Part shown: piece after piece, positions 34,133 to 43,945 of the stretch
Position numbering within the stretch: the first letter of the stretch is position 1
Layout: each line of letters opens with the position of its first letter
NCBI GenBank assembly: GCA_002699585.1
Contig: PABP01000013.1
Coordinates: forward strand, 62,001-126,000
Length of the DNA: 64,000 bases
Reading direction: 5' to 3'
Origin: Anaerolineaceae bacterium
GTDB lineage: Bacteria; Chloroflexota; Anaerolineae; Aggregatilineales; Phototrophicaceae
Translations under genes and position numbers: made by a program
Notes under the pieces: generated by a model
Seen by the model: the letters and a program-made list of their open reading frames with translations, nothing else
Told to the model about the DNA's origin: nothing
Databases searched by the model: none

Positions 34133-36109
34133 CTATTCTGTAGAGGTTTGCATCAACTTAATGAGCTTGGCCTTGAGCGTCTTGCGCTGCTTGGTATAGA
34201 CCGATTCCGCAATGGAGCCTTCTTCGTAGAGGGCATCGAGCATGGCAATCTCCTGCATGATCGACTGCGGCGTCTCCTCAGCAGGCGTTGACTCGGGTGT
34301 CGCACGGCGACCACGCCAGATGATGAATCCGGCTGCGCCGATAAAGACCAGCCCCGCGATGACCAGCACGACGGCCAGGACTTCACGCGGGACGCCCTCT
34401 TCGGCTGTCGCTGTCGTTGTGCTAGTCCCAGATGCTGACGGGAGACCCGTCACGGTAATGTCATATTGGATCAACTGCCCCACTGTGGGCTGGCCATTGA
34501 TCTCGTAAACTTCATAGACGTTGCCGTTGAATTCCTGCTCGCCCACAAGGGACAGATCACTGCTAGTAACATTGAGGTTATCGCGCTCGATGAAAAAGCG
34601 CGTGGGGCCACTGACAGGATACTTCACCGTTTGGGCGATATTGGTATCATCCACAGTTGCCAGTGTGTAGGAATACTGTACGTAATGCTCCACGCCAGGA
34701 ATCACCGGCTGCGTATCCAAAATACGGGTGCCATCGTCAGACGTTATGTAGCGATTGGGATCAGTATGCGCGAGCTGGAGTTCCGCGCCTTCTGGCAGGT
34801 CAAAGGAAACAGAGACAGGACCCTGTTCTGCATCCTGAACGAGATACATCTGGTTGGTATTGTTCTCGATAGTGAGAACTTCAATGATATATAGGCCCTG
34901 GGTTGTTAAATTGACCTGGGTGGCATGCGATGTCACATCAAGGACGTTGACATCGTCGGTGGCCTCGTAAATGGTGACATCCAGGCGCATTTCGTCGGTT
35001 GAGGGGTCCCCAACGACGATATCGCTATTGAAGCGGACACCATCCACGCTAACTGTCACCAAGTAGGCAAAATCAGGCCGAATGACGACTTCGGACCATT
35101 CATAAGCGCCATCCGTACCGACGGTATATTCGGCGACTTGTTCCGCGAATTGGGCATCGTATATATGCAGAATCGCTTCCAAACCATCAACCGGAGCGCC
35201 GCCTTCGGTCCCCTGGATGATATTGCCACGCAGGAAGCCTATGGTCTGTTGGGACGGATCGGGCGTACTGGCGACACTCGTAGGTGCCACAGAGACGGAT
35301 GTCGCGCCTGCATGAGCTGTAGCGGCGATGTCGGCGTCAGTTAGAGCACCATCATTAGAAGTCGACTGTACGGCAGTCGCGCCAGCGTGGGCGGTAGCGG
35401 CAACTTCGGCACTGGTCAGGGCGCCCTCATCGGCTGATGCTGACTGCACGGGTGTATCGGCAGCAGATGACAGGGTGCGCATGTATTGAACGATAGCTGT
35501 GCTATCCGGCACATCAGTCGGCGCATCGAGTTCCAACTCAGTGGCATGTGACGACACGAAACTTACCAACTCAGACTCGGTGTAGCCTGTCAAGCCGATG
35601 ACTGACGGCGCTTCTTCGGTGCTATCTTCCGAATGGCACTCGGCACAGTTCTGGGTGAACAGGGTTTCGCCCTGGCCGACATTTTCAGCGTTGTAGGACA
35701 TGGTATAGGTATAGTAAGCAACTGCCCAACGCTGTTCTTCAGACAGAGAATCCCGCCAGGGGGGCATCAGCTTGTCGAGACGACCATTGGTAATGACCTC
35801 AAACCAGGCATCTAACGACATATCCTGAATGCTAGCCGGATCGGTGAAGTCAGGGATGTCGGTGATCTGGCCACTCTGGACGAGTTCACCGTCACCGGCG
35901 CCCGTATCACCATGACAACGGGTGCAATTTTCTGCAAAGATGACTGCCGGGTCGGATGAGCCGGATACAGGCACATCCAAGCTAGCAGACGGTTGTGTCG
36001 GCGCAAGCGTGCGCACGATTTCTGGCTCCCCTGCCAAGCCAGAACAGGCGGCCAACGCGAGCGTTAGCAACCCAATCGTCAAGATGGTCAGGAAATTCCT
36101 CAGTGTCAT
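34133..36109 (-). CDS. Diheme cytochrome c lipoprotein with Ala/Thr repeats and C-terminal helix
   Basis: The 658-residue protein begins with a lipoprotein signal ending LALAAC (lipidated Cys22). Two cytochrome c domains follow, with hemes at CTRCH (62-66) and CAECH (155-159). Next come two imperfect copies of a roughly 25-residue unit containing AATAHAGAT, then beta-rich Ig/carboxypeptidase-regulatory-like modules, a membrane helix (about 590-612), and a short C-terminal helical hairpin resembling SHOCT-type tails (LDALYEEGSIAESVYTKQR). It is therefore tethered at both ends of its extracellular part. It probably acts as a membrane-bound electron shuttle near the multiheme conduit. It is monocistronic. 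The functions of the beta modules and tail are unknown. Confidence 0.85.
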   Translation of the reverse strand: MTLRNFLTILTIGLLTLALAACSGLAGEPEIVRTLAPTQPSASLDVPVSGSSDPAVIFAENCTRCHGDTGAGDGELVQSGQITDIPDFTDPASIQDMSLDAWFEVITNGRLDKLMPPWRDSLSEEQRWAVAYYTYTMSYNAENVGQGETLFTQNCAECHSEDSTEEAPSVIGLTGYTESELVSFVSSHATELELDAPTDVPDSTAIVQYMRTLSSAADTPVQSASADEGALTSAEVAATAHAGATAVQSTSNDGALTDADIAATAHAGATSVSVAPTSVASTPDPSQQTIGFLRGNIIQGTEGGAPVDGLEAILHIYDAQFAEQVAEYTVGTDGAYEWSEVVIRPDFAYLVTVSVDGVRFNSDIVVGDPSTDEMRLDVTIYEATDDVNVLDVTSHATQVNLTTQGLYIIEVLTIENNTNQMYLVQDAEQGPVSVSFDLPEGAELQLAHTDPNRYITSDDGTRILDTQPVIPGVEHYVQYSYTLATVDDTNIAQTVKYPVSGPTRFFIERDNLNVTSSDLSLVGEQEFNGNVYEVYEINGQPTVGQLIQYDITVTGLPSASGTSTTTATAEEGVPREVLAVVLVIAGLVFIGAAGFIIWRGRRATPESTPAEETPQSIMQEIAMLDALYEEGSIAESVYTKQRKTLKAKLIKLMQTSTE

Positions 36110-36318
36110 GATGTGCCTCGTCAGCTGTCAAGCTACAGTTGAAATGCTCTTGTGAATCGTATGAAAAGACTATTTTGGGTATTAGCTCTTATTTGAGTCC
36201 TATGAGGTTTACGCGACAGCGGCCATTTGTCAAGCTGTTTATGGTATTGGGCAGCTAACTGGTGCCTCACGTCGTATTTTGGTATGTGTTTTTACCTGTT
36301 CATTTACAGGTAAGGGCC

Positions 36319-36359
36319 AAAAAACATCACCCTACCGGATGATCCAGGTAGGGTGATGT
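36319..36359 (-). terminator. Terminator of the phosphoribosyltransferase-like gene
   Basis: A perfect 13-bp stem (36324-36336 with 36347-36359) runs into a T run on the minus strand. The remainder of the 304-base interval 36110-36413 shows no gene. Confidence 0.88.
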
Positions 36360-36413
36360 TGTACATTCTTGAGATTATCTCGTATCAATGAGCAAGTCGT
36401 TGGCTATGTGACT

Positions 36414-37265
36414 CTAGTCATCTTCCTTGCTTGGCTTATTCGCTTTATCGCTGAGGTTGGTGATGACTTTGATTCGATCCAGAGGGACTTCAGAGCCGTA
36501 TTTGGAGTTCCAAAAGTTCGTTACTTTTTTGGAGGTCGTGCCGGTATTGATGGTGTCATCAATAAAGTAGCTGCGCTGGCAGAGTCGTTCGTCAAGGTTA
36601 CACGCATGCCCCATACAATCCCAATTGCCATGCAAACACCGGGATTTCTCCTGAATCAGGACGTGGACGCCATCATGCAAATCAATACTGTAGCCCATGA
36701 GATTATTGTCTTTGTCAATCATCCATTCCGGCACGATAATAGACAGTTGGCCATTGCCCTTGTTCTTATAGAGGTCGATGAAATGATGATAAGCAATGAA
36801 GGGCGTGTGGGCCACGATACGGGGCACAGCTAAAGAATCTTCCTTAATGGCATTCTCAATCAAGATACGGAATTTGTCTTGCCAGTAGGCTGCACCATAG
36901 CGGCTGAGCTGGGCTAATTTCGTGCCCTGTACTCGTGAGCCTGACGGGAGCAAGTCAATTTCCTTATGAAGGAAGGCTTTCAAGTCTTCCATATAGTCGT
37001 CTTGCATGTAGATGCGCGTCAGGTCTTCAATGTATTGACGCTGCTTCTGAGGGGTGTAGGCTACTGCCTTGACCATCAGATAAACCACTTCGTAGGGGAA
37101 ATTATGCACCAGGGCATGGAACTCAGCGGGTCCGAGATAGGCTTCGTTGTGGCTTAAGGCGTAGCGAACACTTTCAGGATAGATCGTGGCATAAAAAGCG
37201 GAAGCGTCGTTGGTGTCCGTGTCTTTTATACCAAAAAAGTTCTTGAACCAACTTGAAATGGCCAT
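36414..37265 (-). CDS. Phosphoribosyltransferase-like protein with unknown N-terminal domain
   Basis: The 283-residue product ends in a region with the PRPP-binding motif of type I phosphoribosyltransferases: four hydrophobic residues, two acidic ones and TGTT, here YFIDDTINTGTT (about residues 235-246). Residues 1-140 form an alpha-helical domain I do not recognise, and a Cys/His-rich stretch (CLHGNWDCMGHACNLDERLC, about 211-230) precedes the PRPP loop, possibly a metal site. No nucleotide-metabolism genes flank it and it has its own terminator. PRT folds also occur in regulators and in DNA-uptake proteins such as ComF, so catalysis is not assured. Confidence 0.6.
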   Translation of the reverse strand: MAISSWFKNFFGIKDTDTNDASAFYATIYPESVRYALSHNEAYLGPAEFHALVHNFPYEVVYLMVKAVAYTPQKQRQYIEDLTRIYMQDDYMEDLKAFLHKEIDLLPSGSRVQGTKLAQLSRYGAAYWQDKFRILIENAIKEDSLAVPRIVAHTPFIAYHHFIDLYKNKGNGQLSIIVPEWMIDKDNNLMGYSIDLHDGVHVLIQEKSRCLHGNWDCMGHACNLDERLCQRSYFIDDTINTGTTSKKVTNFWNSKYGSEVPLDRIKVITNLSDKANKPSKEDD

Positions 37266-37520
37266 GAATATTTCCTCAAATACTAACTTTAAATGACCTC
37301 TCTTATCTCATTATCATATGATTTGTGTACGTCAGTTCGTAGTTTTATATGCCACACGATGTACGTGACATATGGCAAAAAAGCCCACATTGCGATCCAA
37401 AATTGATAGTTCCCCCGACTTTGTGACATTCCTCATGAAAACCACGATGTTTGTCGTACAGACATTTGAGCGAGGTCGTTTATTCTTTAGGGGTAATCTA
37501 TTCAAGGGAGTAATGTAGAA

Positions 37521-40298
37521 ATGGCAACGACATCAAAAGCCAACTCTAGGAAGTCAAAATCAAGCGCAGCTAAGACATGGGTCTATCGCTTCGCTGATGT
37601 TGATAAAGCAGAAGCATACTGCGACGGTTCCTGGGACGGCGTACGTGGTTTATTGGGCGGTAAGGGTGCTAACCTGGCGGAAATGACACGCATCGGCGTG
37701 AGTGTACCTCCTGGCTTTACCGTAACTACAGAAGCATGCAATGCCTACAGCAAGAACGGTGGCTTCCCGGAAGGTATGTGGGAACAAGTTCTGACGGCAT
37801 TGAAATCGGTAGAAGAAGCAACGGGCAAGAAGTTCGGCGATGTAGCCAATCCACTGCTGGTTTCGGTTCGCTCCGGTGCCAAGTTCTCTATGCCGGGTAT
37901 GATGGACACGGTCCTCAACCTAGGTCTGAATGACAAGTCCGCTGAGGGCATGGTCAAACTTACAAAAGACGAACGTTTCGTTTTTGATGCTTATCGCCGC
38001 CTGGTGCAGATGTTCGGCACGGTTGTGATGGGTATCGATGATGAAGCTTTTGAAGATTACTTGACAGAAGCTAAGAAAGAATATCGCGTTAAGACCGACG
38101 CTGAACTCAGTGCTGATGCATGGAAGAAAGTCACTGAAGAGTTCAAGAGCATCTTCAAGAAGGAAGTCGGTGAAGATTTCCCGCAGGATCCTTTCAAGCA
38201 GCTTGAACTGGCTATCGAAGCCGTCTTCAAGTCATGGGATGGCAAGCGCGCTGTTGATTATCGTAACGCTGCTGGCATCTCACATGATCTGGGTACTGCT
38301 GTAAACGTCCAGACGATGGTCTTCGGCAACATGGGCCAGAACTCCGGTACCGGTGTGGCCTTCACACGTGAACCGGCTACAGGTGAAAGCATGCTCTTCG
38401 GCGATTACCTGATCAACGCCCAGGGTGAAGATGTGGTTGCAGGTATCCGTACCCCCAGCCCCATCGCCCAATTGAAGAAAGAAATGCCAGAGGTTTATGA
38501 CGAGTTCCTGAAGATCGTCACCCGTCTGGAAAAGCACTATCGTGAAATGCAGGATGTCGAGTTCACCATTGAACAAGGCAAGCTGTACATGCTGCAAACC
38601 CGCGATGGTAAACGTACTGCCCGCTCGGCCATCCGCATCGCGGTTGAAATGGCTGACGAAGGCCTGATCAGCAAGCAAGAAGCTGTCCTGCGCGTGACCC
38701 CGGAACAAGTTTCCCAGTTGCTGCACCCGCAGTTCGACATCGCAGCCAAGCAAGAAGCCGATATGTCTGGCCGTCTGATTGGTCATGGCGTAAACGCCAG
38801 CCCAGGCGCCGCCGTTGGCGTGGCTGCATTCGATGCTGACCTGGCTGAAAAGTGGGGCAAGGCTGGTAAAGACGTCATCATGGTCCGCCCGGAAACGAAG
38901 CCAGACGACGTTCATGGTATGCTGTCATCCAAGGGTATCCTGACCAGCCGTGGTGGCGCAACGAGCCATGCCGCTGTGGTCGCCCGCCAATTTGGTGTGC
39001 CATGTGTTGCAGGCGCTGAAGGCATCGACATTGATGTTCGTTCCCGCATCCTGACCGCTGGCGATGTCCAGATCCGCGAAGGTGAAGTTCTGTCGATTGA
39101 CGGTGGCGCTGGCGAAGTCTTCCTCGGCGAAATCCCGACTGTTGAACCAGACTTCGAGCGTGAACAATTCCTGCAAAAACTGCTGGGTTGGGCTGATGAA
39201 TTCCGCCGTCTGAGCGTTTACGCTAATGCTGACTACCCCACCGACGCCCGTCGTGCCCGTGAATATGGCGCTCGTGGTATCGGCCTGTGCCGTACTGAGC
39301 ACATGTTCTTCCAAGAAGAACGCCTGCCAGTTGTCCAGCGCATGATCCTTTCAGAGCCCAACAGCGAACAAGAAGCTGTTGAACTCGAAAAACTGCTGCC
39401 CTTCCAGCAAGATGACTTCTACGGTATCTTCCGCGCGATGGAAGGCCTGCCGGTCATCATCCGCCTGATCGACCCGCCGCTGCATGAGTTCATGCCCGAC
39501 CACGAATCACTGGCGCTGCGCGCTGCTGGTCTGCGGCTGATGGGCGACCGCCCGAATGAGCTGGCCCAGATCGAAGATCTGATGGTTGCCGTTAAGGGCC
39601 TGGAAGAGTTCAACCCGATGCTGGGTCTGCGCGGCGTGCGCCTCGGCATTATGCGCCCGGCCATCAACGCCATGCAAATCCGCGCGATCTTCCTGGCAGC
39701 TTGCCAGTTGTCCCGCGAACGCGTTATCGTCAAGCCGGAAATTATGATCCCGGTCACCAGCACCTACATGGAAGTCAAGACGATCCGCGAGATGGTCGAT
39801 AAGATCGCCGTAGAAGTCTTTGAAGAGCTAGGTGTTGAGGTCGAATACAAAGTCGGTACGATGATCGAACTGCCGCGTGCAGCCATCACCTCCGACCAGA
39901 TGGCCCAATACTCTGACTTCTTCTCATTCGGCACGAACGACCTGACACAGACCACGTTCGGCATCAGCCGTGACGATGCTGAAGGCAAGTTCCTGCTTGA
40001 GTACGTCGAAACGGGTATCCTGAAAGAGAATCCGTTCCAGGTATTGGATCGTGAAGGCGTCGGCTACCTGGTTGACCTGGGCGTTCGCCAAGGCCGTGAA
40101 GCCAACCCGGATATCGAAATCGGTATCTGCGGTGAACATGGTGGCGAGCCGAAGAGCATCGAATTCTGCCACAATGTTGGCCTGGATTACGTGAGCTGCT
40201 CACCGTTCCGTGTTCCGATCGCTCGTTTGGCAGCCGCTCGCTCGGCCCTGATCGACGACGGTTTTTCACCAAAAGCAGACAAGATAGCTAAAAGCTAA
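37521..40298 (+). CDS. ppdK: Pyruvate, phosphate dikinase
   Basis: The enzyme interconverts pyruvate, ATP and phosphate with phosphoenolpyruvate, AMP and pyrophosphate. The 925 residues contain the N-terminal ATP-grasp domain (GGKGANLAEM, SVRSGAKFSMPGMMDTVLNLG), the phosphohistidine domain with His483 in TSRGGATSHAAVVARQ, and the C-terminal PEP barrel with catalytic Cys870 in GICGEHGG. A Lys/Ser-rich N-terminal extension of about 20 residues is unusual. GGGAG lies before the ATG. It is monocistronic with a strong terminator. The membrane pyrophosphatase 7.5 kb downstream could couple its pyrophosphate to proton pumping. Confidence 0.96.
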   Translation: MATTSKANSRKSKSSAAKTWVYRFADVDKAEAYCDGSWDGVRGLLGGKGANLAEMTRIGVSVPPGFTVTTEACNAYSKNGGFPEGMWEQVLTALKSVEEATGKKFGDVANPLLVSVRSGAKFSMPGMMDTVLNLGLNDKSAEGMVKLTKDERFVFDAYRRLVQMFGTVVMGIDDEAFEDYLTEAKKEYRVKTDAELSADAWKKVTEEFKSIFKKEVGEDFPQDPFKQLELAIEAVFKSWDGKRAVDYRNAAGISHDLGTAVNVQTMVFGNMGQNSGTGVAFTREPATGESMLFGDYLINAQGEDVVAGIRTPSPIAQLKKEMPEVYDEFLKIVTRLEKHYREMQDVEFTIEQGKLYMLQTRDGKRTARSAIRIAVEMADEGLISKQEAVLRVTPEQVSQLLHPQFDIAAKQEADMSGRLIGHGVNASPGAAVGVAAFDADLAEKWGKAGKDVIMVRPETKPDDVHGMLSSKGILTSRGGATSHAAVVARQFGVPCVAGAEGIDIDVRSRILTAGDVQIREGEVLSIDGGAGEVFLGEIPTVEPDFEREQFLQKLLGWADEFRRLSVYANADYPTDARRAREYGARGIGLCRTEHMFFQEERLPVVQRMILSEPNSEQEAVELEKLLPFQQDDFYGIFRAMEGLPVIIRLIDPPLHEFMPDHESLALRAAGLRLMGDRPNELAQIEDLMVAVKGLEEFNPMLGLRGVRLGIMRPAINAMQIRAIFLAACQLSRERVIVKPEIMIPVTSTYMEVKTIREMVDKIAVEVFEELGVEVEYKVGTMIELPRAAITSDQMAQYSDFFSFGTNDLTQTTFGISRDDAEGKFLLEYVETGILKENPFQVLDREGVGYLVDLGVRQGREANPDIEIGICGEHGGEPKSIEFCHNVGLDYVSCSPFRVPIARLAAARSALIDDGFSPKADKIAKS

Positions 40299-40322
40299 GG
40301 CTTAAGCTAAAAGTTAGTCCGA

Positions 40323-40353
40323 AGCGGGCTACCTATGGGTAGCTCGCTTTTTT
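40323..40353 (+). terminator. ppdK terminator
   Basis: AGCGGGCTACC pairs with GGTAGCTCGCT (one G-T pair) over a 4-base loop, followed by TTTTTT. Confidence 0.88.
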
Positions 40354-40473
40354 GTTGCCTGGAATCGGGAGGATGAACATATCGGAGGAAGATTCGTTGG
40401 CGCAATGAATTGAGTCAACGAGTACATCATGATGCTTGAAACTACTTAGTCTATATGAGAATGGATGCCAAAC

Positions 40474-40493
40474 GGATGCAGCAGGCTGCATCC
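40474..40493. repeat. Palindrome resembling a dispersed REP-type element
   Basis: GGATGCAG (40474-40481) pairs with CTGCATCC (40486-40493) and is followed by CTAC. The terminator palindrome 85 bases on also ends in CCCCTAC, so both may be relics of dispersed repeats in the 335-base interval 40299-40633. Confidence 0.45.
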
Positions 40494-40577
40494 CTACATT
40501 CTAGACAACTGCGGTTGTGGAATAGACTGGTAAGAAATAATGTCGACTATTGGTGGTAAGTAACGCTTATCTGATTT

Positions 40578-40605
40578 CAAAAAAAGGGCACGACATATCG
40601 TGCCC
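40578..40605 (-). terminator. Terminator of the ABC-2 exporter operon
   Basis: GGGCACGA (40586-40593) and TCGTGCCC (40598-40605) form an 8-bp stem; on the minus strand it runs into eight T. It lies 29 bases after the last permease gene. Confidence 0.88.
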
Positions 40606-40633
40606 CTACGGTTGCATAAGCATATATACTTGT

Positions 40634-41701
40634 TTATGCGGCGACCCGCACCTGAAGGCGTTTGGCATTGGTCGCCAGATAGGCCATCAGGGCCAGGGTC
40701 AGGATGATGAGGATGGCCACATGGGGCAGAACATCAACAAGGCCAGCACCAAACTGACTAATATCGATGACAGGCTGCATGATGTAGTACGTCGGGAAGA
40801 TGTAGGCGATCCACTGCGGGATGGTATCTGGGAAGAGCGCGATGAAACCCGGCGCATACAGCAAGATACCTATACCCTTGATGACCGCGAACAAGGTTTG
40901 AACGTCTTTGGTACGCGCACCTAGCAAGACACCAAAGGCCGACGCAAACGCCCCGCCCAGGATGAGTACCAGAATCAGCAGCAAGGGATTTGGCCCCCAA
41001 CCGCCATTCAGTGACAAAATCATCACGCCGGAGAAAATCGAGAGCAGGACGCCCATCATGCCTTTGGTGAAGAAGACCTCGCCCATTGTCATGGGTGTGG
41101 TCGTGAGAGCAGTCAGGGTACGCGCTTCTTTTTCCTCGACGAGCGAAGTGGAGGGAACCATCACGGCACCAATGATGACGGACATCAGTACGACGAGCGG
41201 CAGCAGACGCTGCTGCCAGGAGAGTGCCTCTCGATCTCCAACCAACTCCGTGTTAACCGCAATGGGCGTATCGCGTTCACTGGCGTCAAGCACATCTTCC
41301 GCGATAGCAGAGCCGATAATGGTGCGGTCGCTAATCAAGCTCTGGCCCCACATGTAGATGGTCAGGTCAGTGACGTTGCCAGCCACCAGATCATCGTCAA
41401 AACCATCGGGGATGGTGACACCAGCGGCAACGGCACCTGTTTCTATGGCAGATAGCAGTTCATCCTGAGACTCAAAATCTGTGACTTCCATGAAATCCGA
41501 AGCCAGCAACTGAGCAGCGAACTCGGAAGATCCGACATCAGCGACACCCAGCTTGGGTTTTGCAGAGAAAACGGTACCAAACAGGACAGTCATCACCAAC
41601 GAAAACGCAACCGGCATCACAATCGCCAAGATAAAGATGACGTTGCGCGTCCCATGCGCCACGTCTTTTGTAAACAGGACCCAAATGTGACGGAGGTTCA
41701 T
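40634..41701 (-). CDS. ABC-2 type transporter permease, second subunit
   Basis: The 355-residue membrane protein has one helix at about 16-40, a long extracytoplasmic domain (about 45-165), and five helices in the C-terminal half, the usual ABC-2 permease layout. The extracytoplasmic part contains VGVTIPDGFDDDL, typical of drug and sodium (NatB/YhaP) exporter subunits. Its start overlaps the stop of the upstream permease (ATGA), and the ATPase is the first gene of the operon. The two permeases are paralogues and likely form a heterodimer. Substrate unknown. Confidence 0.88.
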   Translation of the reverse strand: MNLRHIWVLFTKDVAHGTRNVIFILAIVMPVAFSLVMTVLFGTVFSAKPKLGVADVGSSEFAAQLLASDFMEVTDFESQDELLSAIETGAVAAGVTIPDGFDDDLVAGNVTDLTIYMWGQSLISDRTIIGSAIAEDVLDASERDTPIAVNTELVGDREALSWQQRLLPLVVLMSVIIGAVMVPSTSLVEEKEARTLTALTTTPMTMGEVFFTKGMMGVLLSIFSGVMILSLNGGWGPNPLLLILVLILGGAFASAFGVLLGARTKDVQTLFAVIKGIGILLYAPGFIALFPDTIPQWIAYIFPTYYIMQPVIDISQFGAGLVDVLPHVAILIILTLALMAYLATNAKRLQVRVAA

Positions 41702-42768
41702 CTTAGTTTCCTTTCCATTACAACGATACCTGCCAACATGAAGCCAATGCCCATGATGAGCAGGATAACGAGATTGGACGAGACGACGCTGAAGGTCGCA
41801 TCAAAATTGACAACCTGATGAATGGTATCAAACAGGTAGAACGACGGGATCAGGCGGGCGAAGCTGTTGAGCGTGCCAGGGAATATGACCCCGTAAGACG
41901 GAACCACCAGGATGATAATGACCAGGATGCTCCAGGCCATGACCGACATCATGTCCGTGCTGAATGAGGCAATGAAGAAAGCCAACCCCGTCACTAGCAG
42001 GCTACCGAGCAACAAGGTCATTAAGATGAGGATCGGCTGCCATGCCAAGCCGCCTGTAAAGAGCATCAAGATGGTGGCCTGAGTAAAGGCCAGCAGAATG
42101 CCAACGACGGCCTTGCTGATGAACAGACCGGGTACGCCGATAGGCGTGATGAGCAATGCGGGTAGGGTTCCGGCTGAGACTTCTTCCGCGATGAGGCTAC
42201 CCAGGCCCATCATTTCAATCACGAGGATCATGACAGCCAGCATCGGCAGCAGACGATCACGGGCAGCCAACTGCTGCCCTGCCATATCGGGACCAATGAT
42301 TTCTTCGTTGATCTGCAGGTTAAGCGGGTTGCCACTGAGCGTGTAACTCATTTCGTTGAAAGCTAAGCGCAACACAGTCTGAATCGCATCAAGGTACTCG
42401 ACGGGGACATCAGACGCCAGGTACAGGGTGATTTCGGTATCGTCACCGCGCGCAATAGCCATGATGGTATCGCCTGTCAGCACCAGGCCAGCTGGGTATT
42501 CCTGGTCAATGACAGCTTGACGCAGTTCTTCCTGGCTATCCAGCTTCGCCACGTTGAGGTCGTTGCCCGTCAGGAATTCGATAAAGACGTCCGGGATGGT
42601 CGGTGCGTAGACTGCAAAGGTCAAGTCCTCTTCGACATCAGCGGGAAGCAACAAATAAATGGCAATATAAGCAACAAGGCCCAGAATGGACACAAAGGCA
42701 AAAAAGCGATTGCGAAAATAAAGGGTCAGGTCTTTTTGAACGAGAGCAAGAATGGCTTTGGCGTTCAT
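41698..42768 (-). CDS. ABC-2 type transporter permease, first subunit
   Basis: The 356-residue product has the same layout as its downstream neighbour: an N-terminal helix (about 20-40), an extracytoplasmic domain, and five or six helices from about residue 170. GLVLTGDTIMAIARGDDTEITLYLA is the counterpart of the neighbour's ligand-exposed segment. It overlaps the ATPase gene upstream by 4 bases and the second permease downstream by 4 bases, so the three proteins are made together in equal translation units. Confidence 0.88.
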   Translation of the reverse strand: MNAKAILALVQKDLTLYFRNRFFAFVSILGLVAYIAIYLLLPADVEEDLTFAVYAPTIPDVFIEFLTGNDLNVAKLDSQEELRQAVIDQEYPAGLVLTGDTIMAIARGDDTEITLYLASDVPVEYLDAIQTVLRLAFNEMSYTLSGNPLNLQINEEIIGPDMAGQQLAARDRLLPMLAVMILVIEMMGLGSLIAEEVSAGTLPALLITPIGVPGLFISKAVVGILLAFTQATILMLFTGGLAWQPILILMTLLLGSLLVTGLAFFIASFSTDMMSVMAWSILVIIILVVPSYGVIFPGTLNSFARLIPSFYLFDTIHQVVNFDATFSVVSSNLVILLIMGIGFMLAGIVVMERKLR

Positions 42769-43628
42769 CCAACCAACCCCCTACCCGTAATTTCAATGAA
42801 GATGTCTTCCAGGGTGGCTTCTTCGGTATGCATGGTGACAATGTTTTCGGTTTCCATAATCTGTTTGATGGTGTCCGCCGCGCCGTTTTCATCCAGCGGA
42901 ACTTCGCGGATGTCGATCTCGCCATCTTCTTTTTCGATTTCCATTTTGATCACGCGCTGGCCGTATTGGCGCTTGAGGCGCGCAGGTGTATCGAGAGCGA
43001 CGATCTTGCCCTGATTGACGAAGGCTACGCGGTCGCTGATTTTATCGGCCTCGTACATGTCATGCGTTGTCAGGAATACGGTCGTACCCCTACTACTCGT
43101 TTCCAGAATAAGGTCACGGATCGATTCCGACGAAACGGGATCAAGGCCCTCAGTCGGTTCATCCAGGAAGAGAATACGCGGGTTATTGACCATCGCACGG
43201 GCGATCATTAGGCGCTGCTTCATACCTTTGGAGAAGTTGCTGACGCGCTCTTTGCCGCGTGTTTCCAGGTTAACCTTTTCTAGCAGCTCCATCGGGTCTG
43301 CTTTGACGCCAAACAGACGCGCGAAAAGGTTTAGATTTTCGATAGCGGTCATCTGCTCGTAGAGATTGGTCGTTTCAAAAGCGACGCCAATATGCTCTTG
43401 TACTTTGTTCGTCTCTTTAGCGACATCCATACCGAGGAGCGTAGCTCGACCTTCCTTAGGTCGAATCTGCCCGGTCAACATCTTGACCGTGGTTGATTTG
43501 CCAGCACCGTTCGGACCCAGGTAGCCTAAAACTTCCCCTTCGCCGACTTCGAAGCTGATGTGGTCTACGGCCTTCAGATCGCCATACGAATAGACCAGGT
43601 CTTGCGCGACGATACTATGATTAGCCAT
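42765..43628 (-). CDS. ABC-2 exporter ATP-binding protein
   Basis: The 287-residue ATPase has Walker A GPNGAGKST, Q-loop near VAFETTNLYEQMTAIENL, signature FSKGMKQR, Walker B ILFLDEPTEGLD and the H-loop FLTTHDMYEAD. The LSGGQ position reads FSKGM, normal for ABC-2 drug/sodium exporters. The C-terminal extension of about 70 residues is typical of this group. The start at 43628 is chosen because AAGGGG lies upstream and the conserved fold begins there; an upstream in-frame ATG at 43667 has no such site. It is the first gene of a three-gene operon. Confidence 0.93.
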   Translation of the reverse strand: MANHSIVAQDLVYSYGDLKAVDHISFEVGEGEVLGYLGPNGAGKSTTVKMLTGQIRPKEGRATLLGMDVAKETNKVQEHIGVAFETTNLYEQMTAIENLNLFARLFGVKADPMELLEKVNLETRGKERVSNFSKGMKQRLMIARAMVNNPRILFLDEPTEGLDPVSSESIRDLILETSSRGTTVFLTTHDMYEADKISDRVAFVNQGKIVALDTPARLKRQYGQRVIKMEIEKEDGEIDIREVPLDENGAADTIKQIMETENIVTMHTEEATLEDIFIEITGRGLVG

Positions 43629-43945
43629 GTGAATACGCCCCTTATTGGATAGTCTGCCAGTATGCATTTAGTCGCAATGGCATAGATCGATACCCCATTT
43701 TAGCCTATTTGTTCCCCTGGGGAATGACACTCAGACTACCGGGGACAGTATTTTGTCATAATCGGTCATCCAAAAAGGCATTCCAATTACCAAAATGAGC
43801 TAAGTCATCACTAAGTGAGATACGTTGCAAATTCATATAAAAATCGGTACAACCACAGATATATCTGAATTATCAACGTCCGCACGAATGTTAAAATGAG
43901 TCTGCAATTGGTCAAAAATTGGCATCCCAAAAATAAAGTGCGACT
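43629..43945. other. Divergent intergenic region before the propeller-peroxidase gene
   Basis: This 317-base AT-rich interval holds no gene. TTATCA (43870-43875) and TAAAAT (43892-43897), 16 bp apart, are a fair promoter for the peroxidase fusion gene at 43946. No repeat or hairpin of note was found. Confidence 0.4.

Noticed and set aside
40470-40610. CRISPR repeats or a mobile element after ppdK
   Set aside because: The two palindromes differ in sequence and no regular spacers, transposase or target duplications are present. One is clearly a terminator for the ABC-2 operon.
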